In this document: positions 1 to 6,047 of the stretch, piece by piece
Position numbering within the stretch: position 1 is the first letter of the stretch
Layout: each line of letters begins with the position of its first letter
Assembly: GCA_020721165.1 (NCBI GenBank)
Contig: DYNG01000058.1
Span: 1-6,047 of the forward strand
Origin: Desulfocapsa sulfexigens
Lineage (GTDB): Bacteria > Desulfobacterota > Desulfobulbia > Desulfobulbales > Desulfocapsaceae
Direction of reading: 5' to 3'
DNA length: 6,047 nt
Translations under genes and position numbers: made by a program
The notes under the pieces: model-generated
What the model saw: the letters and a program-made list of their open reading frames with translations, nothing else
Told to the model about the DNA's origin: nothing
The model's database searches: none

Positions 1-1
1 T

Positions 2-967
2 AAAGACCCTCGTTTGATTGTCGGCGCGGAAACCTGTGATGATGCCGGGGTCTATCGTCTCAATGAGGAGACGGCCCTGATTCAGACCCTGGATTTTTTT
101 ACCCCCATTGTTGATGATCCTTTCAGCTTTGGTCAGATTGCGGCGGCCAACGCTTTGAGTGATGTCTACGCGATGGGGGGAACGCCGCTGCTGGCAATGA
201 ACATCCTGGCCTGTCCGGTAAAGACCATGGAGCTCTCGGTGATTCGGGAGGTGATTCGCGGTGGCCTGGATAAAGTGCAGGAGGCCGGTGCCCTTCTGGT
301 GGGCGGCCATTCCATTGAAGATACTGAACTCAAATACGGGCTTTCGATTACCGGCACAGTGCATCCTGATCGTGTTCTGCTCAATGCCGGCGCCCGTCCT
401 GGCGACCGGTTACTTCTGACTAAGCCATTGGGAACGGGCATTTTATCCACTGCGCTCAAGGGCGGACTGGCTGGCCCCGAGGTGGAGGCGGAGATGGTCG
501 CGGTCATGGCCACCCTGAACCGACTGGCGGCAGACATAATGGGGCAGGCGCGGGTCAGGGGCGAGGCGGTCCATGCCTGCACGGATATCACCGGTTTTGG
601 CCTGCTGGGCCACCTCTCGGAGATGCTGCTGGCTTCGGGCGTTTCAGCCAGGATCTATGGTGATAAGGTGCCGATCCTGGCAGGGGTGCGCGAGTATGCC
701 GCCATGGGTATTATTCCGGCCGGAGCCCATGTGAACCATAAGCACTTGGCGGCCTCGCTGCTGCACAATGAGGGGCAGCAGAATGACCTGTCGTTGATTT
801 TTTCTGATCCCCAAACCTCTGGCGGTCTGTTGATTGCCGCCAGTCCCGCTGCGGCAGAGTTTATTCTGGCGGAATTGCAGTCTCACCAATATCCTCTTGC
901 CTGTGCGGATATCGGTGAGATTATGGCTGGTGGCCCCGGACAGATGGAGATTATAACAAGGAAATGA
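2..967 (+). CDS. selD: Selenide, water dikinase (selenophosphate synthase), 5'-truncated
   Basis: SelD uses ATP, selenide and water to make selenophosphate, the selenium donor for selenocysteine tRNA and for selenouridine in tRNA. The reading frame is open from base 2 and ends at TGA 965-967, giving 321 residues. The methionine-like TTG at 14 is internal, because homology continues upstream of it. Seen in the sequence: ETCDDAGVY (Asp pair at 38-43), TLDFFTPIVDDPF, the ANALSDVYAMGG segment, the glycine-rich GGHSIED, CTDITGFGLLGHLSEM and SDPQTSGGLL. These are the AIRS-type ATP/Mg sites and family signatures. Compared with the E. coli protein (347 residues, from memory) about 37 N-terminal residues are missing. 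They include the catalytic Cys or Sec and Lys, so the window cannot show whether this SelD is itself a selenoprotein. The stop overlaps the next start by four bases (ATGA), implying co-transcription. No frameshift is visible. The family call is very secure. Confidence 0.97.
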   Translation, partial: KDPRLIVGAETCDDAGVYRLNEETALIQTLDFFTPIVDDPFSFGQIAAANALSDVYAMGGTPLLAMNILACPVKTMELSVIREVIRGGLDKVQEAGALLVGGHSIEDTELKYGLSITGTVHPDRVLLNAGARPGDRLLLTKPLGTGILSTALKGGLAGPEVEAEMVAVMATLNRLAADIMGQARVRGEAVHACTDITGFGLLGHLSEMLLASGVSARIYGDKVPILAGVREYAAMGIIPAGAHVNHKHLAASLLHNEGQQNDLSLIFSDPQTSGGLLIAASPAAAEFILAELQSHQYPLACADIGEIMAGGPGQMEIITRK

Positions 968-3141
968 ACGCTGAGATGAATGCTGGTTTCCAGGAGTTAT
1001 GCCGGGTTGGGGTTGCTCTGTCGGTGGAAAAAAATTTTGATATCCTGCTGGAGATGATTGCCAGCGCCGCCCGACGATACACCAATGCCGAAGGGGTTGC
1101 CCTCTATTTGTGCAATGAGGAGAAGCTGTGCCTGGATTTTTCGGTGGTGCAGAACGAGAAGTTGGGCATCTTTCAGAAGGGGTTGCAGGGAAACGGAGAG
1201 TGGCCGGCCCTCCCCTTGTATCTGGAGGATGGCACGGAAAATCATCATAATGTGTCCACTCATTGCGCCCTGACTGGTCAGGTGGTGAATCTCCATGATG
1301 TGTATGATGAGCAGGGCTTTGATTTCAGTGGCACCCGGGCCTTCGATCAGGCTACCGGCTATCGCTCCTGTTCCATGCTCCTGGTGCCCATGCTGGACAA
1401 GGAGGGAATGGTTATCGGGGTCTTGCAGGTGTTGAATGCCCGGTCCGCAACCAATGGTGGCTATATTGATTTTTCGCCTGAGGTGGTTGACATGCTGCAG
1501 ACCCTGGCCGCGCAGGCCAGTGTCTCGGTGAACACTATTCGCCTGATTCACCGCTTACAGGAATTTACCCGTCTGGGGGCAGCCCTGTCGGCTGAAAAAG
1601 ATCTGCAAGCCCTGCTGAAGATGGTTGTGACCATGGCCAGAACCTATACAAGGGCGGAAGGGTGTACGATTGTCTTGTGTAATGAGAACCGGACTGCCCT
1701 CAATATTGCGGTCTTTCAAAACGAGGCCCTGGATATCTTTCAATTTATTGGTGACGATCAACGGAACTGGCCATCTATTCCCCTCTTCCTGAAGGATGGC
1801 CAGGAAAATCACCGGAACGCCTCGGCCCATTGCGTCTTGACCCGTTCGCTGGTCACCATCCATGATATATACAGTGGAGAGGGTGGTTTCGATTTTCAGG
1901 GCACCCGTGAATTTGATCGTCGTTTTGGATACCATTCCCAGTCCATGCTGCTGGTGCCGATGACGGATCACGAAGATGAAGTGATCGGGGCCCTGCAACT
2001 GATCAATGCCCGTCGCGGTATCTCCCGGCTTGTTTCTGATTTTTCAGCCGGTGATATTGAACTGGTGCGGAGTCTGGCCTCGCAGGCAGCGGTGGCAGTG
2101 ACGAATGTCCGTCTGGTGCAGGGTACGGAAAAGTTGCTCAAATCCTTTGTGCAGTGTATTGCGGCGGCCATTGATGAGAAATCTCCGTACACGGCGGGAC
2201 ATATCCAGCGAGTGGCGCGCCTGTCGGCCATGATGGCCCGTGGCATCCATGCGGCCAACAGCGGCCCTTTTGTCGAAATCCGTTTCTCGGAAGAGCAGTT
2301 GGAGGAGATTGATCTGGCGGCCTGGATGCACGATATTGGCAAGATCACCACCCCGGAGCAGGTGGTGGATAAGGCCACCAAGCTGGAGGCCATCGGAGAC
2401 CGCCTTGAGTTGTTTCGCTTGCGAGTGGAGCTGCTTCGCAAGGAGCGGGAGCTGATTCGTCTGCGGGCCGGGAAGTCGTGTGACCCCGAGGTGGAAAAAA
2501 TCGCGACAATACCGACCCGTGACGATATGGCCGATGCTGATAAGGAGCTGGATGAGATCTTCCAGTTTGTGCAGCGTGCCAACACAGGGGGGGAGTTCAT
2601 GAGCGATGAGGATCTGGCGGAAATCAGGCGGATTGCTGGCCTGTCGGTGCCGGTCAGGGGAGAAGCTCAGCCTCTGCTCACTGCCGAGGAGGCGGAGTGT
2701 TGTTCCATCCGTCGGGGCACCTTGACGGAAAAGGAGCGACAGATTATCAACCGGCATGTCTCGGTGAGCATTTCCATGCTGGAGAGCCTGCCTTTTCTAA
2801 AAAAATGGGCCAATGTTCCCCTGTATGCCGGCATGCATCACGAAAAACTGAATGGCAGCGGCTATCCCAATGGCAGGAAGGGCGACGAAATCCCCCTTCC
2901 CGCCCGCATCCTGGCCGTGGCTGATGTCTTTGAAGCCTTGACCGCCGCCGACCGCCCGTATAAATTGGGGAAAACCCTCTCCGAGGCCATGCGGATCATG
3001 GGGTTTATGGTAAAGGATCAGCATCTCGATGGATCACTCTGCGACTTTCTGGTGGAAAGCGGCATTGCCCGTCGTTATGCTGAAGAATACCTGGCTGAAT
3101 CGCAGCGGGATTTATTTGTCTGGAAAGGAAAGCAGTACTGA
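964..3141 (+). CDS. Tandem GAF-domain HD-GYP phosphohydrolase (putative cyclic dinucleotide phosphodiesterase)
   Basis: This 725-residue cytoplasmic protein has no membrane segment. GAF1 (about residues 9-190) and GAF2 (about 199-382) are close duplicates; both carry an N-H-x-N-x-S-x-H-C-x-L-T block and a G-Y-x-S-x-S-M-L-L-V-P-M strand. The HD-GYP domain starts near 393. Likely metal ligands are H413 (YTAGHIQRVARLS), H456-D457 (MHDIGK), H598 (INRHV), H625-H626 (MHHE) and D654 (AVADVFEAL), with GSGYP at 631-635 and ADRPYK at 662-667. About 115 residues (472-586), highly charged and probably coiled-coil at first, separate VVDKATKLE from LTEKERQIINRH; these blocks adjoin in classical HD-GYP proteins. 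HD-GYP enzymes typically hydrolyse c-di-GMP and some act on 3'3'-cGAMP; the substrate and GAF ligand here are unknown. The usual DGxGYP is NGSGYP (N630). ATG 964 sits only one base after AAGGA, so ATG 976 is an alternative start. It probably shares a transcript with selD. Confidence 0.93.
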   Translation: MNAEMNAGFQELCRVGVALSVEKNFDILLEMIASAARRYTNAEGVALYLCNEEKLCLDFSVVQNEKLGIFQKGLQGNGEWPALPLYLEDGTENHHNVSTHCALTGQVVNLHDVYDEQGFDFSGTRAFDQATGYRSCSMLLVPMLDKEGMVIGVLQVLNARSATNGGYIDFSPEVVDMLQTLAAQASVSVNTIRLIHRLQEFTRLGAALSAEKDLQALLKMVVTMARTYTRAEGCTIVLCNENRTALNIAVFQNEALDIFQFIGDDQRNWPSIPLFLKDGQENHRNASAHCVLTRSLVTIHDIYSGEGGFDFQGTREFDRRFGYHSQSMLLVPMTDHEDEVIGALQLINARRGISRLVSDFSAGDIELVRSLASQAAVAVTNVRLVQGTEKLLKSFVQCIAAAIDEKSPYTAGHIQRVARLSAMMARGIHAANSGPFVEIRFSEEQLEEIDLAAWMHDIGKITTPEQVVDKATKLEAIGDRLELFRLRVELLRKERELIRLRAGKSCDPEVEKIATIPTRDDMADADKELDEIFQFVQRANTGGEFMSDEDLAEIRRIAGLSVPVRGEAQPLLTAEEAECCSIRRGTLTEKERQIINRHVSVSISMLESLPFLKKWANVPLYAGMHHEKLNGSGYPNGRKGDEIPLPARILAVADVFEALTAADRPYKLGKTLSEAMRIMGFMVKDQHLDGSLCDFLVESGIARRYAEEYLAESQRDLFVWKGKQY

Positions 3142-3157
3142 TTCCACAATTTTTCAC

Positions 3158-3164
3158 AGGAGGG
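3158..3164 (+). promoter_or_regulatory. Strong ribosome binding site of the SH3b gene
   Basis: AGGAGGG lies seven to eight bases before ATG 3171, a near-perfect Shine-Dalgarno match. It is the best such site in the window and fixes the start. Upstream in the same frame there is no ATG, GTG or TTG back to the TGA stop at 3096-3098, so a longer product with a signal peptide is not available from standard start codons. The 29-base gap 3142-3170 holds this site and nothing else that I can recognise. Confidence 0.85.
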
Positions 3165-3170
3165 CTTCTC

Positions 3171-3590
3171 ATGGGAGAACAGTTCAGTGTGCAGGTGCGG
3201 GATGGACAGGTGCGGAACAAACCGTCCTTTTTGGGCAGTGTCGTGGCGACCGTCCATTATGGCGATCGCCTGTCATCGTTGCAAGTCAAGGATTCCTGGG
3301 TCGAGGTCAAGGCGGGAGCGACGAGCGGCTGGATGCATATCTCGTCCTTAACCGACAAGGAGATCATTCTCAACGCCAATGCCCAGCAGGTCAAGCAGGC
3401 GGCCAGCAGTGATGAGCTGGCCCTGGCCGGCAAGGGGTTTAACAAGCAGGTGGAAAGCGAGTTTCGTCGTCAGAACCGTCATGCCAATTTTGCGGGCGTG
3501 GATCAGATGGAAAAATATCGGGTTTCCCAGAAAGAGATGGAGCAGTTTCTCAAGGAAGGGGGGTTGCGACCCCAGGGAGGCACCGTATGA
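3171..3590 (+). CDS. Small SH3b-domain protein without signal peptide
   Basis: The product has 139 residues. Residues about 5-61 fit a bacterial SH3 (SH3b) fold: an opening strand with VRNKPS, a YGDRL turn, a DSWVEVKA strand and the closing GWMHISSL, which matches the family's usual G-W-x-H-x-S-x-L ending. SH3b domains commonly bind cell-wall or protein ligands and usually occur in exported proteins. Here the first strand begins within a few residues of the methionine, and there is no hydrophobic leader, so the protein looks cytoplasmic or exported by an unidentified route. The remaining 75 or so residues are charged and probably helical (from SSDELALAGKGFNKQVE to a GGLRPQGG tail) and belong to no domain I can name. 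Its stop overlaps the start of the metallopeptidase gene by four bases, so the two are probably translationally coupled and may act together. The SH3b call is fairly secure; the function is unknown. Confidence 0.85.
   Translation: MGEQFSVQVRDGQVRNKPSFLGSVVATVHYGDRLSSLQVKDSWVEVKAGATSGWMHISSLTDKEIILNANAQQVKQAASSDELALAGKGFNKQVESEFRRQNRHANFAGVDQMEKYRVSQKEMEQFLKEGGLRPQGGTV
3574..3580 (+). promoter_or_regulatory. Ribosome binding site of the M48 peptidase gene, inside the SH3b gene
   Basis: AGGGAGG ends six bases before ATG 3587, inside the last codons of the SH3b gene. Site strength and spacing support this start. That start gives an N-terminus beginning a few residues before the twin-arginine motif, as expected for a Tat signal. 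Confidence 0.8.
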
Positions 3591-4507
3591 GTGCGAAAAA
3601 TATCAACCGTCGTGACTTCCTCACCGTGGGGGCCAAGCTTGGAGTAGCGGGACTGGCGCTCAGCATTCCCCTGTCTGGCTGTGTACCCACGGATATAGGT
3701 TCGGCGGTGCAACAGGCCGCCAAACTCACCGACTCGGCAACCAAGAGTTATGCGGCCGTCTCCAAGGCCTGGGAGGACATCACTCCTGAGCAGGAGTATT
3801 ATATCGGTCGCACCATTGGGGCGGTGATTCTTGAAAAATATAAACCCTATCCAAACAAGACCGCCAATGCCTATCTCAATGTCATGGGGCAGTCGCTGGC
3901 CTGTTTTTCCGACCTGCCGGAGCTTTTTGACGGCTATCATTTCCAGATTCTTGACTCGACGGAGATTAATGCCTTTGCCACCCCGAGCGGCCTGGTCTTT
4001 ATTACCCGGGGAATGGTGCGCTGCTGCCAGCATGAAAACGCCCTGGCCGCCGTTCTGGCCCATGAAATAGGGCATATCCAGCTCAGGCATGGCATTCAGT
4101 CCATTGAAAAGGATCGGGTGACCAAGGCCTTTTCCATTCTGGCCATTGAGGGCACCAAAAGCTTTGCCCAGTCTGATATTGCCAGTTTAACCGCCACCTT
4201 TGAGGATTCGATCACCGATATCACCAGCACCATGATTAACAGCGGTTATTCGCGGGCTTTTGAAAATGATGCCGATGGGGCGGCGGTGACGACCCTCCGG
4301 AGGGTCGGTTATAATCCGCAGGGGCTGGTTGACATGTTGCAGATCATGGGACAACAGTTGCAACCCGGTGGTCTGGATTTTGCCAAGACCCATCCGGCGC
4401 CGGCCAGTCGGATTGAAAATGTGGAAGGGCTGCTGGCTGGGAGTGCTCTTCAGGCGCCCTCAACCGCCCAGGAGCATCGTTTTACTGCTGCCATGAAAGG
4501 CGTGTGA
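3587..4507 (+). CDS. M48 family zinc metallopeptidase, Tat-type lipoprotein
   Basis: This is a 306-residue predicted periplasmic protease. The N-terminus has a twin-arginine motif (NRRDFL, R8-R9), a hydrophobic stretch (about 14-29) and a lipobox LSGC with the lipidated cysteine at C32. The residue after it is Val, not Asp, which under the enterobacterial Lol rule favours the outer membrane. The catalytic domain contains INAFATPSGLVFITRGM (128-143), the zinc motif HEIGH (H159, E160, H163), the third ligand region FENDAD (E226) and THPAPASRI (H269), all in the normal M48 order. Family members such as BepA and LoiP act in envelope protein quality control; a similar job is an inference here, and I cannot assign orthology. 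There are no tetratricopeptide repeats after the protease domain, so it is shorter than BepA. It overlaps the SH3b gene by four bases and is followed after seven bases by the cyclase gene. All catalytic residues are intact. Confidence 0.94.
   Translation: MSAKNINRRDFLTVGAKLGVAGLALSIPLSGCVPTDIGSAVQQAAKLTDSATKSYAAVSKAWEDITPEQEYYIGRTIGAVILEKYKPYPNKTANAYLNVMGQSLACFSDLPELFDGYHFQILDSTEINAFATPSGLVFITRGMVRCCQHENALAAVLAHEIGHIQLRHGIQSIEKDRVTKAFSILAIEGTKSFAQSDIASLTATFEDSITDITSTMINSGYSRAFENDADGAAVTTLRRVGYNPQGLVDMLQIMGQQLQPGGLDFAKTHPAPASRIENVEGLLAGSALQAPSTAQEHRFTAAMKGV
4290..4307. repeat. Perfect 18-base palindrome inside the M48 peptidase gene
   Basis: CGACCCTCCGGAGGGTCG is fully self-complementary, with its centre between 4298 and 4299. 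It lies in the codons just after the third zinc ligand (the T-L-R-R-V segment). It could be an intragenic protein-binding site or a short hairpin in the mRNA. It may also be a chance effect of GC-rich codons. No T-tract follows, so it is not a normal intrinsic terminator. Confidence 0.4.
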
Positions 4508-4514
4508 GCAGCCG

Positions 4515-6047
4515 ATGAAGCAAGGCTGGCGGGCCAGGGCTGTCCAGGGCGCAGCAACAACCGGCGCTGGGATTCTGGTCGCTCTGACCCTCTGGCTCAA
4601 TGGCTTTTTCAGCCACTGGGAAGGACGGGTATGGGATATGCAGAGCCGCCTGTTGGCGGCGCAAAGCCCCCATAGTGATGACATTGTCCTGATTCTTCTT
4701 GACCAAAACAGCCTGGAGTGGGCGCAGAAGAATCTGAGCCTGACCTGGCCCTGGCCCCGCGAACTGTACGCGGCCATTCTTGATAACTGCCGTCGTCATC
4801 AGGCCCGGGCGGTCGCTTTTGATGTGCTCTTTACCGAGAATTCCAGTTTTGGCGTTGATGATGACCTGGCCCTGGGCCAGGCCATTGCTGGCATGGGGAG
4901 CTTTGCGGCGGGTTCGGTCTTTTCCGGAACCGGTGAGAACCGGCATCGGCATTGGCCCACCGATATTCCCCGGCCCGCCTTTCTCGCCAAACAGGAGGAA
5001 AATCATCGCTTCCCGTCGTTTCAGGCGGCGATTATGCCGATTCAGGAAGTGGCCCGGCCCGGCGTCGTTCTCTGTAATGTCCACCAGGATCCCGATAATG
5101 ACGGGATCTATCGCTCCCTGTATCCCCTCTCTTTTTTTGACCGACAACCCCTGCCGGCGCTGGGACTGGGGGTCTATCTGGCCGCCCATCCGCAAAGCCG
5201 GCTGGCCTGGAATAGCGATGCCATTCTGATTGATGGCGCGCGCATTCCGGTGGATCACCAGGGGAAGGCGCTGCTTCGTTTTCGCGGGCCGTCCGGCTCC
5301 TTTACAACGGTGAGCGCCGCCGCTATTCTGGCTGAAGAGCTGGCCCTGCGGGAAGGACGGGAGGTCAGCGCCAGCGACAATAAAGAAAAACTGCGAGGCA
5401 AGTTTGTCTTCTTTGGTTTTTCCGCCCCCGGCCTTTTTGATCTACGACCAGCGCCAGTGGGCGGCATCTTTTCCGGCGTCGAGATCAATGCCACTCTGCT
5501 TGACAATCTGCTGAACAATGATTTCATCGCCCCGATTCCGCAAAGGAGCCAGATGGTTATCCTGGGGCTGCTGGTGGTTCTGGCGGGATTTTTGACGGCG
5601 GTCTTGAACGGACCGCTGGCCTTGACCATTCTGTCCGGTTTTTTTCTGCTCCTTCCTCCTCTCCTCTCAACCCTGTGCTTTCATTGGGGTTTTCGCCTTG
5701 AACTGCTGCCACTCCTGAGCGGTGTCGGAGTTACTCTTGTGCTGACGGTGGTCATTGCTTATCAACGGGAAGGACGACAGCGAAAATTTATCAAACACTC
5801 GTTTCGTCACTATCTCAGTCCCCATGTGATTGAGCAACTGCTGGAGCACCCGGAACAACTTCGTTTGGGGGGAGATCGCAAGGAGATTTCCATCTTTTTT
5901 TCTGACCTGCAGGGCTTCACCACCATCTCTGAGGGCCTGGAGCCCGAGGCCCTGACCACCCTGCTTAATGACTACCTCTCGGCCATGACCGATATTATTC
6001 TGGAAGAGGATGGGACGGTGGACAAATATGAGGGGGATGCCATTATT
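4515..6047 (+). CDS. CHASE2-domain membrane-bound class III adenylate/guanylate cyclase, 3'-truncated
   Basis: The frame is open from ATG 4515 to the window end (511 residues) with no stop, so the gene continues beyond it. A TGA at 4494-4496 in this frame makes 4515 the first usable start; its ribosome binding site is weak, suggesting coupling to the peptidase gene seven bases upstream. Order: membrane segment about 13-30; periplasmic CHASE2 sensor about 35-340, including DDIVLILLDQNSL, TWPWPRELYA, AVAFDVLF and the GVEINATLLDNLL end; three membrane helices about 346-366, 368-388 and 396-415; then a cyclase domain. In the cyclase, FFSDLQGFT (D464) and DKYEGDAI (D508) supply the two metal-binding aspartates. 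K504 occupies the position of the adenine-specifying lysine of class III adenylyl cyclases (K296 of Mycobacterium Rv1625c), so ATP is the likelier substrate. The partner Asp and the transition-state Asn/Arg lie outside the window. CHASE2 ligands are largely unknown; the likely output is cAMP inside the cell. Confidence 0.93.
   Translation, partial: MKQGWRARAVQGAATTGAGILVALTLWLNGFFSHWEGRVWDMQSRLLAAQSPHSDDIVLILLDQNSLEWAQKNLSLTWPWPRELYAAILDNCRRHQARAVAFDVLFTENSSFGVDDDLALGQAIAGMGSFAAGSVFSGTGENRHRHWPTDIPRPAFLAKQEENHRFPSFQAAIMPIQEVARPGVVLCNVHQDPDNDGIYRSLYPLSFFDRQPLPALGLGVYLAAHPQSRLAWNSDAILIDGARIPVDHQGKALLRFRGPSGSFTTVSAAAILAEELALREGREVSASDNKEKLRGKFVFFGFSAPGLFDLRPAPVGGIFSGVEINATLLDNLLNNDFIAPIPQRSQMVILGLLVVLAGFLTAVLNGPLALTILSGFFLLLPPLLSTLCFHWGFRLELLPLLSGVGVTLVLTVVIAYQREGRQRKFIKHSFRHYLSPHVIEQLLEHPEQLRLGGDRKEISIFFSDLQGFTTISEGLEPEALTTLLNDYLSAMTDIILEEDGTVDKYEGDAII

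Noticed and set aside
14..16. TTG as the start of selD
   Set aside because: SelD homology continues upstream through the K-D-P-R residues to the window edge, and the missing N-terminal catalytic region must lie further upstream.
2587..2593. Run of seven G as a possible phase-variation tract
   Set aside because: It is short, lies in an intact frame encoding the TGGEF segment, and there is no sign of a slipped alternative product.
3142..3170. Possible terminator or promoter between the HD-GYP and SH3b genes
   Set aside because: The 29 bases contain a short T run but no stem, and no spaced -35/-10 pair that I could defend. Only the ribosome binding site is convincing.
3029..3412. Open frame of 127 codons on the + strand across the gap between the HD-GYP and SH3b genes
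   Set aside because: It overlaps both genes in another frame and has no domain signature. The SH3b frame, with its strong ribosome binding site and GWMHISSL motif, explains this region.
3503..4090. Open frame of 195 codons on the minus strand across the SH3b/M48 junction
   Set aside because: It is antisense to two well-supported genes and shows no recognisable motif.
4741..4875. 14-base direct repeat TGACCTGGCCCTGG at 4741-4754 and 4862-4875
   Set aside because: The copies are read in different codon phases and share only common Leu/Ala/Trp/Pro codon strings. There are no further copies, so this is probably coincidence.
4865..4881. Inverted repeat CCTGGCCC-T-GGGCCAGG in the cyclase gene
   Set aside because: Eight-base arms with a one-base spacer are close to chance expectation in GC-rich coding DNA, and the region encodes ordinary CHASE2 sequence.
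4482..5258. Long open frame of 258 codons on the minus strand
   Set aside because: It lies opposite the CHASE2 cyclase gene, whose + strand frame has clear domain motifs. The minus-strand translation resembles no family and has no plausible ribosome binding site that I could see. It is a by-product of GC-rich codon use.

Overview
The window is a compact, protein-coding stretch of a moderately GC-rich bacterial genome. All five genes lie on the + strand and cover almost every base. A Tat-type lipoprotein signal, a periplasmic CHASE2 sensor cyclase and an HD-GYP protein together suggest a Gram-negative bacterium. A SelD gene beside multi-GAF and HD-GYP signalling proteins resembles anaerobic Desulfobacterota (deltaproteobacterial sulfate or sulfur metabolisers). 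That assignment is an inference from gene content and protein style; no marker gene is present to confirm it.

Layout: (1) 2-967 is the 3' nine-tenths of selD (selenophosphate synthase); its start lies upstream of the window. (2) 964-3141 overlaps selD by 4 bases (ATGA). It encodes a 725-residue cytoplasmic protein with two duplicated GAF domains and a C-terminal HD-GYP phosphohydrolase domain carrying a long insertion. (3) After a 29-base gap with a strong ribosome binding site, 3171-3590 encodes a 139-residue SH3b-domain protein with no signal peptide. (4) 3587-4507, again overlapping by ATGA, encodes an M48 zinc metallopeptidase with a twin-arginine signal and a lipobox. (5) 4515-6047, seven bases further on, is the 5' part of a CHASE2-transmembrane-class III nucleotide cyclase. 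It runs off the window within the catalytic domain, so it is easily missed by callers that require a stop codon.

The spacing (4-base overlaps, gaps of 7 and 29 bases, no visible terminator) indicates one transcription unit or two tightly abutting ones. The proteins fall into two groups: selD plus a GAF-sensing nucleotide phosphodiesterase candidate, and an SH3b / Tat-lipoprotein protease / CHASE2 cyclase trio. The trio looks like an envelope-sensing module in which a periplasmic protease and a periplasmic sensor domain are co-produced with an intracellular cyclic-nucleotide output. That link is a hypothesis from gene order. I found no RNA gene, CRISPR array, insertion sequence, promoter or terminator that I could support. 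No stretch over 300 bases lacks a gene.
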